Source of the DNA: Pipra filicauda
Lineage: Eukaryota > Chordata > Aves > Passeriformes > Pipridae
DNA: 64,000 nt
Reading direction: 5' to 3'
Assembly (NCBI RefSeq): GCF_003945595.2
Contig: NW_024104765.1
Coordinates: forward strand, 1,612,001 to 1,676,000
Of the stretch, positions 39,201 through 49,375 are shown one piece after another. The first letter of the stretch is position 1, and every line of letters begins with the position of its first letter. The notes below the pieces were generated by a model, which saw nothing but the letters and a program-made list of their open reading frames with translations, ran no database searches and was not told the DNA's origin. The position numbers and the translations under genes were made by a program.

Positions 39201-42200
39201 TAGACTTGCCATATCCAAATTTGGAACAATACTCCAGGGGATTTTTTTGATAACATCCCATTCACCAAAAAACAAACAAACAAACCAACCACAAAAAAAA
39301 CCCCAAAACACAAAAAAACCCAAACAAAACAAAACCAAAAAAAAAAACCGAAAAATAAACTCCAGAGGTTTAGTCTGCTGAACATCCATAGAATCTAGAT
39401 GCACTTCGAACACAACCCTATCCACCTAGACGAATAGCAGCCTAGCAAAATGACAGTGTATTTTGATGTTACTGGGGAAGAAAACCACAGCAAAGCAGTG
39501 ACCGAAGAACTGAAAATAACCTTTGAACAGCGGTTCGGCACTGACGGTCTCTCCGCCCGCGCCTCCTATTGTGGATAGTTTATAGCCAGGGTAGCTCCAA
39601 GCTGCACCAGACACGTGAGTCAGCAAGAGCAGCTCATAGGAAACTGCTGACATGTCCAATTGCTCTCACATACACCGAACACACCTACCCACTAAATAAA
39701 AAACAGGCTGCATGCAAATCGGGGTGAAGGAACACCTCCACACCTACAGTTCCTGTTTTCCTAGTTCAGGTTTAAATTTTAAAGCAATCTCCAATAAAAA
39801 AAAATTTAAAAAAAACAAAACAAAACAAAAAAAAACCCCAACTCAGTGGATGTCAGCTATAGTAAGTACCTGAGATTAAGACTATTTTATTTGTTTATTT
39901 AAGCTGCTTTTCCTCTTTTCAAAAAACGAAATTGCTGCTCCACAGCCCAGAAGCCCTGTGTGGTGACAGGCAGCAAACAGTTCCTGTTTTTCTTGGCGGG
40001 GAGACTCCGTTTGAACCTGTGCGCCAAAACCCATCTACCCATCACAGCCCGGCTGAGTGTTTTCAAAGCACAGGAGCAAAACAAAACAAAAAAACCTTCG
40101 GGCTTCTATTTCAACTCCTACTACAGATAAACTGGAAATTCCCATATTTTTCGATCCTAATAGCTTTTTAGACATCCTCAATTGATACCATAGCAGAGAA
40201 AGTTGTATGCAAATAATAAGTCTTAGGAATAAATCTGGGAGAATCTGACCCTTTCAGGTCACCTTTCAAATTAAAAAGAAGAAAAAGGCATAGCTCAGCT
40301 CCCCATGACTCTTGCCCCTGCAGCCATCACCACCTTCTCCTCCGTTTCCTTTGAGGCACTGATTCTGGAGTGTCCCAGCTGGCTCTGGGGGCAGGTTTAC
40401 CTCAGCAGGTGTAAACAGCAAAGGGGGGAAGGCTGAGGGGTTATGCACAGAGGGGTTGCATACCTGGCAGCCCCCTCACCCACACAGGAGCTGCAGTTCA
40501 GCCCCCACCGCAGTAGGAGCTTTTACAGACAACCTTTTTCAAGCCAAACAGGGACACATCTATTGATCTGCTGAGATGCCAGTGCAGTGCAGCTGGTGTT
40601 CTTCAGGTTGTTGCTGTGGTTCCTTCTGCATGAAGATCAATACAATCAAGCAGAGGAGTCTTGTGAGCCCGATTTTTGACAGATCAAAGTTTTCTTTGTA
40701 CAGTTTCTGCCATACATGTAAACTTTTAGTACAGGGGTTTTCCCGAACTTAATCCCTCATTCCTTTTTATTTACCTGTTCTGAACCTGTGGTTGCTGTTT
40801 GATCGTTAGTTCTAGTAACTCAGGAGCTGCGAGCCCATCGCTGGCCACAGAGGCATTTGTATACATTCCCTGCTTCTATGCTTTAGAATTGTAATTCATA
40901 GTCCATGCTCTTTTCAATCCACTACAAAGATGGTTCTGCCTATCTAAAAAGCAAGATGAGCACATTGCAACTCAGCTGGCTATATTCATACATTTTAAAT
41001 CTTCTTGATGCAAGCTACAAATGAATGCGTAATGTTCAGACAGCTGTCAAGGTTAGTATCTTTTGGCTGAATTTAAAGGGATGACCATTTTTTGTAAAAG
41101 CCTAAATGAGTAGTTTGAACACTGTTCTGGGAAACCTGAGGGAGTTACTCTACTGCCTGTTCATCTACTACAATAAAATCATTTAGACACCAACTGAAAT
41201 ATCAGTAAAGAACTGCAATATCAGAACAACACTCTTACACATTCTCTTACAGCATCTATAGTCAGAAGGAACACTGAAAGCAGGAGGACTAACTTGGAGA
41301 AAGTGTAAAGTTTAAATCTGAATTTTCTTCATCACAGCAACAGAATGATTGGTATATTTCCCCTAACAGTTCAACTCAGAAACCATTAATACAGAACCAT
41401 CACATGCAAAATGAGTTGAGATGGAAATTGAGACACAGAGGTGAAAGACTTAAGCATGCATGCCTTCAAATCAAAGTCAGATCTTCTCAACACTACAGGT
41501 ATGTTCTTAGTGTAAACTAAGAAGCCATTCAGAGAGCATTCGTTTAAGTGAAAAGGCACATACATTTTGATTTGAATATATAAACCATGTTCATACCACC
41601 TAAATTAAAACTACAAGAGACTCTGTTCACATCACACAATAAATGCTATTCAATTTCACCAAACATTTATTACATAAAAATGTCATTAGTACCAAAATGA
41701 TTACTTTGCATATAGTCATGTTACACACCTCATTTTTCAGCTTAGTGCCATAAACGTCTCTTAGCTACACTCTAAGAGGTTTCCTCCTTATCTGTGCATA
41801 TGCAAAGTCTTATCCAAAAAGAATGTCACAGGCACACAATGAGAAAATATCTATTTCTATTCTTCTTTAAAAAAAAAAAGGTTGAATTTTTCATTACACC
41901 TTTTTAGGAAAATAAGTAATTGGCAATCATACTGCAGCCTCATTAAGAAAAATAGCTATTGCACTTCAGAACAGAAAATCAAGCAATGAAAGTTTTGAAA
42001 TAAGCAAAGGCAAGCAACTTCTGTCACATATTCACACTACACATCATCTACACAGGATTTTATTTTTGCCTGTCTTTGTCATTTATTATGAACTGCAGAA
42101 AGAGATATGTAAGATTAATATATAGAGATTTCATTATTTCAATGAGTATCTGAAGCCTTTTACAATGTCAAAGATTTACGAAAATCTCCTCATATTAGGA

Positions 42201-43680
42201 GCATTACATTAATGGCTATCTATTGTGATTTGAACAGTTATCCTCAGCTAGTAACTCAGGTTTTATCCGTAACTTTCCTTGCTGCCCAGCACAGAAGAGT
42301 GAACAGCCAATGTTTTCTTGCTGTAAAGAAGGTAGGTGGGATGCCTTCCTCCCCTTCATTAGTAGCGCATTCTGCCAGCGTGCACATTATCACCACCAGA
42401 TGTTCCAGATGTGCCTCTGAGTCAGAGAAGGACTAGGAATACCTGTTCTAGCACTGTTTCTCAGCGTGAGATACCCGGGTATAAACAATTGCTGTTGATT
42501 ATCAACTTGGGATCTGTCAGCATATGCATTAGTCATGTATTTGCTGTGCGCATCTTCCCCATCCACTCTTCACAGTGCTAAAAGTTTTTTAAAAAATTAG
42601 TTGTTTAACCACAAGTCACACACCAGACTTGCCCAGAGTTGCCCAGAAATGCACACTCTGCTTCTGTAGAGCATTTTTGCAAGAGATTATTAAATATCTT
42701 GACAACCACCCTATTTCCAAAATCACTAGTGACCTTTCTTGCCCACTTGACAGCTCACTGTACAGGCGTACATGTTTGCATGGTTCGTTCAGTGTTACAG
42801 AGGAAAGTAACAAGAAAACTAGACCTATGATCCTGATTTTTCAGTTCTCTGCTTTTCCAATTAGTCACGGCTTCCTTCCATTCCTCGCAGAACACCTTCA
42901 GAACAGCCTTTGAAGCTAGAGGGTCAAATGTCAAAAACGTTGCTGAAAGCACAGGTTCAGTACACCACAGGGAAGTACAACACCGATCCATTTTTGCCAC
43001 ACAACTGCCCAGATCTCAGTGACAGGGGGTAGACGGGTGGATACAAAAGGCAACACAGGCTTTTAAAAGCGCAAGCCCACATCTAAAGTGGAATTTTATT
43101 TCTATTTGTCAGATGTAAGGCTCCTAGAACAGCGGTTTAAAGCTGTTGTCTACAGGGCTGTTGTGGCAACAGTGTAACACACCACCTTATCATTTTAGTC
43201 TATCCATCTCATCAAACGCAATTATCTCAAGTTTCAGTATTTACATACCTGAAAAAGTCAATTTACCCAAGCATCACCACCCTCCTCAAACTACAGAGCA
43301 TTCCACCAGCTACGGCAGAATCTCAGACAATTCCCAGCTCATAAAAATTCCGACTCGTTTCCAGCTCGAGTCAGAACACAAAATTAAAATATGCACAAGT
43401 TTAGCGACAGTTCCAAAGTCTCTGAAAACAGGCTTTCATCAGGAAAACCCTGACATGGCTTCAACTAGAGCAAACAGCAACGCTGTAATTTCCCAATCTT
43501 TCCAACATCCTAAGGAGTATTTCTAATCAGATGTCGCCCCTGTCTCACGTTTATTATTAAAGACTGAAACCCAGGGTTTACTCCGGAGTCTCCGGGGCTT
43601 CACCAACAAGGGCACAATGATCTCACGGCAACTGAAGCGATTTAAGCAAGACACCCGCTGCATGACCAAAATAGCCCGCT
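36223..43680. other. Non-coding stretch next to the CpG island
   Basis: No gene or repeat family is recognised. There are A-rich low-complexity blocks at about 39270-39358 and 39798-39838 with AAAAC/AAAC-type units. A strong minus-strand splice donor at 38645 and a small CpG-dense patch at 39530-39580 are noted as findings. The long ORF 43146-43526 (plus, 126 codons) has no recognised domain. Confidence 0.5.
39268..39358. repeat. A-rich low-complexity block
   Basis: About 90 bases consist almost only of A with scattered C, in AAAC/AAAAC-type units. It could be an old poly(A) tail that expanded, but no inserted element is visible upstream. ORFs across it on the minus strand (39132-39425, 39200-39385) are runs of F and W/V/G caused by the composition. 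Confidence 0.85.
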
Positions 43681-44340
43681 CCACAAAAGGAGAGGCACGA
43701 TTTCACACTCAGCTTCCTCCGTGACAGCCAGCGTCTCCGCGGCGCGCTGCCCTGCGCGCACGCCGCGCCTTCGCCATCCCAGGAACTGTTACCGGAGTTC
43801 GCATCCCTCTCCGGACCTACGGGAACGTGGGGGAGCGGGGGGCTCGGCGGGTACGGCGCCCGTGCGAGCGGCTGCAGGTGGTCGGGCGGCGGGGCCGGGG
43901 GCAGGCGGCGGGGGAGCCCCGGGCGGAGGGGCTGCCCCGGCCTCCGGCCGTGCGGAGCGGAGCGCGGCGCGGGGGAGCGCGCACGGGCTCACGCACCAGA
44001 ACCGGGGCGCCCGCCGCGCGCTCCCCGTTACGCAACGCGCGTATTTCCCACTTTAAGGAATAAGCACTAAGCGCGCCTGCACAGCCCGCGGAGCTCCAGA
44101 GGCGGGGGTGCAGCCCCCCGCCTGACCCCGCGCAACAGCTGCTGCTCCTGGGAGGAGGAGGAGGACAACAAGGAGGAGGAGGGGGAAAACCACGCTGCCC
44201 CCCCGCCCAGCCAGCCTCCCCCCAAACTTTGCCCCCCCCCTTCCCTTTCCCCTTCCCCAGCGGGGCTGCCGAGCCGCGGAACAGGCGCACTCACCTCGCC
44301 TCCGCGCAACTTTCGGGGGTCGCCCCTGTCGCTGCAGCCT

Positions 44341-44446
44341 GGGGGGAAGGTGGAGGGGAGGCGGTGGGGCAGGGTGGAGTGGGCCCGGGGCGGGGCGGTG
44401 GGGGGACTGTTACGGCTGAGGAGGTTTGGGGAAAGGGGGGGGGGTT
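44341..44446 (+). promoter_or_regulatory. G-rich, potential G-quadruplex tract
   Basis: Numerous runs of three or more G lie close together on the plus strand and end in a run of about ten G (44436-44445). Similar G tracts lie at 44627-44735 and 45181-45197. They have the spacing needed for G-quadruplexes. For the leftward transcript these lie on the template strand. Confidence 0.55.
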
Positions 44447-44503
44447 GCTCTTGTTCTTGCTGCTGCTGTTGTTTCGGAAATTCTTATTAGTATCTCTCTG
44501 CGG

Positions 44504-44568
44504 TCAGAAACCTGCACCCTCCCCCCCCCAAATGAAAAAAAAAACCCCGACCCAGACGATCATCACAT
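44504..44568 (-). promoter_or_regulatory. Upstream ORFs in the leftward 5' leader
   Basis: On the minus strand ATGTGA (44568-44563) is a start codon followed directly by a stop. It overlaps ATGATCG (ATG at 44563-44561), which opens a 19-codon frame ending near 44504. Minimal start-stop elements of this kind are known to stall ribosomes and limit translation in vertebrate leaders. Whether this leader is transcribed across them is inferred from the splice donor downstream. Confidence 0.35.
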
Positions 44569-44956
44569 GGCGATTGCTTTGAACCAGCTGTTTCCAGAGC
44601 CAAAGTCTTGCGGAGAAAAATAAAGGGGGAAGGGAGGGAAGGAGGGGAGGGCTGGCAGGGGGGCCGGAGGAGGAGAGAAAGCCGCAGCGGAGGGAGGGCG
44701 GGTGGAGGGAGGGACGCGGGGGGGAGGGGGAGCGGCACCGCAGCGGGCTGTGTCGCTGCCGGAGCGGCACCCGGGGCCGGCGGCGGTGGCAGCCCGGCCA
44801 GCGGAGGCGGAGGAAAGAAGGCGGCGCTGCTGTGCTGCCGCGGCCGCTGCTGCGCTGCCCGGCTCTGCCGCCCTCTCGCCCGCCGCCGCCGCCTCCCGCG
44901 CCCCGGCCCAGCGCCGCCCCCGCCCCTCAATCGCTACATTGTTGACATTCGCAGGC

Positions 44957-44964
44957 TGACGTCA
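44957..44964. promoter_or_regulatory. Full palindromic CRE (TGACGTCA)
   Basis: An exact 8-bp CREB/ATF site in the CpG island, between the two inferred transcription starts. Full-length CREs close to a start site are typical of cAMP-responsive promoters. Binding is inferred from the motif alone. Confidence 0.75.
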
Positions 44965-45002
44965 CCTCCCCGCCCCGCCGTGCGCTCCATTCACAACAAC
45001 GC

Positions 45003-45114
45003 TACGCCAAGGGCGCAGCACCCGCCGCCGCGCCTACGCCCGCCGCGGGCCCTGCGCACGGAGAGTGGCGTAAGGCCGCTGCGAGAATAGCGGCCGCGCC
45101 GGCGGCGCTACGCC
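45003..45114. promoter_or_regulatory. Four phased TACGCC motifs
   Basis: TACGCC occurs at 45003-45008, 45035-45040 and 45109-45114, and its complement GGCGTA at 45067-45072. The first three copies are exactly 32 bases apart and the last 42 bases further on. The core lies in a longer C-TACGCC context (GCTACGCC, CCTACGCC). I do not know a factor that matches this core exactly. Confidence 0.45.
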
Positions 45115-45138
45115 CGCCCCGCCCCTCCGCCAGCGGGC

Positions 45139-45150
45139 TGCGCATGCGCA
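45139..45150. promoter_or_regulatory. Palindromic NRF-1 site
   Basis: TGCGCATGCGCA is an exact match to the NRF-1 consensus YGCGCAYGCGCR on both strands. NRF-1 sites are frequent in CpG-island and bidirectional promoters. It lies about 150 bases upstream of the plus-strand start codon. Confidence 0.8.
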
Positions 45151-45264
45151 GAGCCGTTCACTCGCTCCCTCCCGCGGGAGTGGGGGGGGAAGGGGGGTGT
45201 GCGTGCGTGCGCGCGTGCCGGCGGACCCCGCGCCGGGGCTCGCGCCGGCGGCCGCGGGGGGCTC

Positions 45265-45277
45265 TGGGAGCCGTAGT
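45265..45277 (-). promoter_or_regulatory. ACTAYRNNNCCCR element (ZNF143-type)
   Basis: On the minus strand ACTACGGCTCCCA matches the conserved vertebrate promoter motif ACTAYRNNNCCCR exactly and resembles the ZNF143/SBF site. It lies 19 bases upstream of the plus-strand ATG, so it is probably at or just below the plus-strand transcription start. Confidence 0.7.
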
Positions 45278-45295
45278 CCGCGGCGAGGGGCCGCC

Positions 45296-45370
45296 ATGGC
45301 GGCGGGGGCGGCCCAGGGGTGTCCTGCCGCGGTGGCCGACGCGGCGGCGAGGTGTGCGCAGAGCGCGGAG
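45296..45370 (+). CDS. Putative first coding exon of an unrecognised gene
   Basis: The ATG at 45296 is in a perfect Kozak context (GCCGCCATGG) inside the CpG island. It opens 25 codons rich in Ala (MAAGAAQGCPAAVADAAARC, then AQSAE) before a GAG|GTCAGG splice donor at 45371, phase 0. A weaker donor at 45352 (GAG|GTGTGC) would give phase 2. The frame otherwise stops at about 45433, so a spliced reading is more likely than a 45-codon protein. The phase-0 donor fits exon 2 at 46297. The N-terminus does not let me identify the protein. An upstream in-frame ATG at 45197 is in a poor position relative to the promoter elements and was not chosen. Confidence 0.5.
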
Positions 45371-45640
45371 GTCAGGGCACAGAACACCCACCCCGGTCAT
45401 TCCCGGCCGCCGGCGGGGCCGCCTCAGTGTTGATGCCGACGATATTTTACGCGCTCCGCCCTCGCGGAGGAACCTCATCCTACTTGTAGTGCGGACCGCA
45501 GGCGTCCAGCAGTCATGAGTCAGCCGTGCCGGGCATCGCACGGAGAGAGAAACGCTGCCGGGACTGACAACAAAAACAAAACCCCGTCAAGTGCTTCCAG
45601 CGCGGGAGCGCTGGTTGTTCTTCGCCCCCTCCCCGGGGGG

Positions 45641-45763
<123 letters not shown>

Positions 45764-46296
45764 AAAGCGCCCGGCTTGGAGCCCTATTCCCACCCCGAGG
45801 CTTGGCGCCATGGCTCCTTCTGCCAAGTGGAAAGCTGCGATTCCCGCAAATTATCCCGGTGCCGGCAGCCAGTGCTTCTGAGCGAGACCCCAAATGTCAC
45901 TGGACATGAAATGCAGTCGGGAGAACCGGTAGATGAATAAGCCGCATTCTACAAGCCCGAGTTACTCAGCCGGGCAAGGACAGTAAAACATAAAGATGAA
46001 AGACAACTAATAAAAAGGAAAGTTGGAGAATAAATGATTCACAATAGGGGCCGTGAGTGAGATTATCTCCGGAGACATCTCTAATTAAAGGGCGTTGGAT
46101 AACTAGAGGGTTACATTTTCCTGGGTCAGTGGTCTTGAAAAAGCAATTGCAGTTGCAGTAAATGTCAATAAAGAATGATGGTGACCTACTGCTAACAAAA
46201 GCACGTTCAGTAATTAACATGTGCATGTTTGTTATTTTTTCTGCGTTTGTCAGTTTTCATTGTACATTTTCATCCTGTTTCCCCCTTTCACTACAG

Positions 46297-46464
46297 ACAG
46301 ATGATATACTGTGTTTTCTGTATCTTTTAGAGAGGAGCAATTCCTGTGAAGTTATCTCACTGATGTCTTCTGAAATTGCAGCAGCTTCATCGAGCTACCT
46401 GCATTTTCAAAGTCTGCTAAACTACAGAAAACTATGTTGTCAACAAAGATTCAACTCTTTGTAT
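46297..46464 (+). CDS. Putative second coding exon, unrecognised gene
   Basis: A strong acceptor (polypyrimidine tract CCTGTTTCCCCCTTTCACTA, then CAG) is followed by 168 bases, exactly 56 open codons, and a TAT|GTAAGG donor at 46465. It begins and ends in phase 0 and so fits exon 1. Residues include TDDILCFLYLLERSNSCEVI, SLMSSEIAAASSSYLHFQSL and LNYRKLCCQQRFNSLY. They look like a mixed helical segment with plausible coding composition, and not like a repeat. I do not recognise the family. Good splice signals, frame and phase together are the evidence. No homology could be tested. Confidence 0.45.
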
Positions 46465-49292
46465 GTAAGGACAAATATATCACCACTTCTCAGAAGCGTG
46501 GTTCTCCTCAGCTTGCATTTTGTACCGTTGTCTGCAAGTAAAGTGAAAAGCATTTAGTTCCATAGCATTTTTTCCCTACTTTTTGTGGCTACATGGGTTG
46601 CAGAATAGCACCCCACTGAAGATTTTGACTCATAAACTTCACTTTCCCTTTTCCAAGTAATGATCATATAAAGCCTTGCTCACAAGTACCATTTAGGTTC
46701 TGGTTCTGCAGACATATATGGTGTTAAGCACGTGAAAGGAGTGTGTAAGGAGACTCATCATGTGTTTAAATACTAGCAGGGCTGAATCTTCTTGTTGCCT
46801 CGTTTTTCCCTGAAACACAAAAAGAATTTTGTATTGGCATGAGAGATAAAAATAAGCCATGTAGCATTTGTAATGGTTTAGTTAGCATGCTATGTGCCCA
46901 TTATGCCACTGCATTCAAAGTGTACATATTCTGTTACTTAGACCACACTACAGGAGATGTGGCTTTGGGTAGTCAAAGTTGTCCAGGTTGAAAACTCAAC
47001 AAAACACACTGTGTAACCCGTAGCATGTGCTTCTGAAAGGTACGATAATTGCCATTTATCTTACTGGCTGATGTTCTAAAATAAATGTTTTAAAATTAAT
47101 GTTACTATTTGGCTAAAAGGAAGAGTAAAGTGCAAATATCCATTTTAGATTTTATTGCAGTGACTTCAGTGGGAACTAGATCACACTTGTGCAAGACAAA
47201 GGTTGGCACAGAGTGAAAAGAGCTAGAGCCAAGCAGGGACTGGGCATAAAGGCTTTTGGAAAACTCACCAAGCACCTCCATACATCTTTTGGCACCCAAA
47301 TTATTATTAATAATTTTGCGATCAACTTATAATAGAAGACAGAGTTCACACTCCCATATATCACTCAGATTGTGGTTTTATTATGGTCATTATATCTCTC
47401 CATATTGTTATATCTCTATACAACACTATACATTATTATATCTCTATATAACACTAGAAAACTGGGGAAAAACTGACAGAGTTGTTTTCCAAATACATAA
47501 GGAATATTAGACTAACCAAATGAAACCTACCATTTTGAAATGCTATTTTTATATCACTTATTTTACATTTTAATGCCTTGGCTTCCCAATTTGTTCCCAA
47601 ACTGTTTATATTCCAGCAAAAAAATCCAGTCTGATCCTGTTTCCATTGCAATAAACTATCACCACGCCTCAATTTTTGTATGTGTAACTATTTCTGGACC
47701 ATTTTTCTTGAAGTGCAGCCAAACATATATTCCAGACAAATATGAGTTATTTGAAAAGATGTCATCTATGGTCTCTCAAAACAATCCATAATTTGTCAAG
47801 CAACAACAACAAAATAAGATAAGAATAAAGGTGAAGAAGTTGACCCATGAATACTTAAGGGATAACTTGCCGTGAATGCGGCAATGCCATCCTCAACACA
47901 CATTCAGCAACTTGCTTTAGCTCAGATCTACAGACAAAGTTCCTGGTTACACATCACCTTTACTAACGTCTTAATTAGGTGGTTTCTCCACACTGCCGTG
48001 ACTTCATCCCTTTAGAGAGGACTGCGTGCTTGAGCTTATGGCACTTGACCTACTTTTCAGTGGTTTCTTTTTGGATAACACAAAACTTTCCAGAATAGAT
48101 GAATTATGAATATATATTTCAATCATATTTCATATGTAAATTTAAGAGATTTTAAAGTGAATCCAATATTGTAAAACATGTCCCAACATCCCTTTCTTAG
48201 ATCTCATTTGCATATCAATCTCATAATTTGAATAGTCTTAATAGTGCCACTTGTTGGAGAGCTCTGTGTATTGCAAGGTATTTCAGTCACATATTTATAA
48301 AAACAAATGGCTTTTTTTTAGTTGTAGACAATTCCTAATTTAAAGTGCTATTGGAAGATAAGTACTGCAGTCTTGGCTTCAACCACTCTGACTCAAAGAC
48401 TTTATGAAAGAGCAACACATTAGTGGATCTTATGCAATTTGATCTTTACAATGGTAATGAAGGAATGAAAAGGGAAAAATAAGAACAAATTTTGCAGGTT
48501 TTAATTCAGGAAATTGCTATTTCCTTCTGAAGTACACTTTACCTTGCAGCATTTGGGTTAAAAATATCAGCTTTCCTGAATAGGCCCTGGTCCTGTGCAC
48601 GGATCTAAGTCATTATTGGTAATTATGCACATATTCTCCTGGGTTGTGCAGGTAGAATTAATGACATTGCATCATTTTCTTCGCAGTGATTAAGAAATTC
48701 ACAGTTGATTACTGATTATACTACAGGCACCATATGTCTTTTCGCAACCAGATTCTGACACACCCCAGGTACATTGTGTTTCCTGGAGCACTGACAGTAC
48801 GAACAGCACGCCCTGAGTCAGGGGCTGTGACAGCTACGGAGGAGACATTGTCATGGTGCGCGATATCAAAGATCCACAGTGTAATGTCTCCGGAGCGTGG
48901 CTTGACATCACATCAAAAGCTCCACAAAGGAACATTTGTCATGCACAGAGCTTCTGATCCCTGGCATGATAGTTTAAGGATCTGGCAAGATATAATATTT
49001 GAAATATATTGAAGTGCTAACAAAGGATTGCTGCTGGGATTAAAATTATAGTATTGGGAAGCAAGGTAGGAAAACATGGCAGGCACTGACCTTTAAAAAA
49101 AATAGATGCAGATAACATAATAAAAAGGGAATATAAGGAACTCTCTGTATGTCAAGAAGTAGAGGGTCAGGAGTCATTAAGGTTATGCATCAAGTCCAAA
49201 AATTGGTTTCTGGTCACTAAGTCAAAAGGTGGAGTCTTCTCTGCTTTTAATCTTAAAAAAAAAAAAAAAAAAAAGGAGAAATAAACTTTCAG
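46465..49292. other. Putative intron
   Basis: No repeat family or exon is recognised. An imperfect direct duplication (TTATATCTCTATA-CAACACTA type) lies at 47408-47455. A perfect octamer ATTTGCAT (about 48207) lies in an AT-rich stretch. A fragment GACTTCAGTGGGAACTAGAT near 47161-47181 resembles the tail of ancient amniote repeats. Confidence 0.45.
49254..49274 (+). repeat. Poly(A) run
   Basis: A run of about 20 A lies immediately upstream of candidate exon 3. It weakens the acceptor there, because it displaces the polypyrimidine tract. It might be the tail of an old retroposed sequence, but none is visible before it. Confidence 0.8.
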
Positions 49293-49375
49293 ATCAGCTA
49301 CTTGCTGAGTTTGCCAGACTTTGGTTTGACACATATTAATTTGGGAAAAGTAATTGCAACACCTGTGCTAGACAG
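49293..49375 (+). CDS. Possible third coding exon
   Basis: An 83-base segment between CTTTCAG and GACAG|GTAAGA (very strong donor) is open in phase 0, matching the end of exon 2, and leaves in phase 2. It encodes ISYLLSLPDFGLTHINLGKV, then IATPVLD plus two bases. The other two frames have stops. The acceptor is weak, since a poly(A) run and purines replace the polypyrimidine tract. The composition looks protein-like, but the family is not recognised. Confidence 0.3.

Larger units (their letters stand above)
44295..44930 (-). other. Putative non-coding first exon of a leftward gene
   Basis: The 3' boundary is visible: on the minus strand GCGGAGGCGAG|GTGAGTGCG is a consensus splice donor, with the last exon base at 44295. 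The 5' boundary is inferred: transcription would start below the CRE, somewhere around 44.9 kb. The leader would be G/C-rich and include a short CAGCAGCAGCAAGAACAAGA stretch near 44445-44470, and it carries two upstream ATGs. It has no convincing long coding frame, since the 147-codon ORF 44487-44930 is Pro/Arg/Ala low complexity. The gene is not identified, and the next exon is either among the weak candidates in 1-43 kb or outside the window. Confidence 0.5.
43690..45560. promoter_or_regulatory. CpG island with divergent promoter
   Basis: This is the only CpG-dense, very GC-rich region of the window. It holds many GC boxes (for example 44912-44928, 44970-44980 and 45112-45125), a full CRE, a palindromic NRF-1 site and an ACTAYRNNNCCCR element. 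No TATA box is seen. A minus-strand splice donor (44295) and a plus-strand start codon in ideal Kozak context (45296) flank the CRE/NRF-1 segment in opposite directions, which is the arrangement of a bidirectional housekeeping-type promoter. Long ORFs in it (141-160 codons on both strands) come from the low density of stop codons in GC-rich DNA. Confidence 0.85.

Noticed and set aside
43817..45090. Long ORFs on both strands in the CpG island (up to 160 codons)
   Set aside because: They consist of Ala, Arg, Pro and Gly with no domain. GC-rich DNA has few stop codons, and several of them overlap on opposite strands.
48206..48213. Octamer ATTTGCAT as a promoter element
   Set aside because: A single 8-mer in AT-rich DNA, far from any promoter evidence, is expected by chance.
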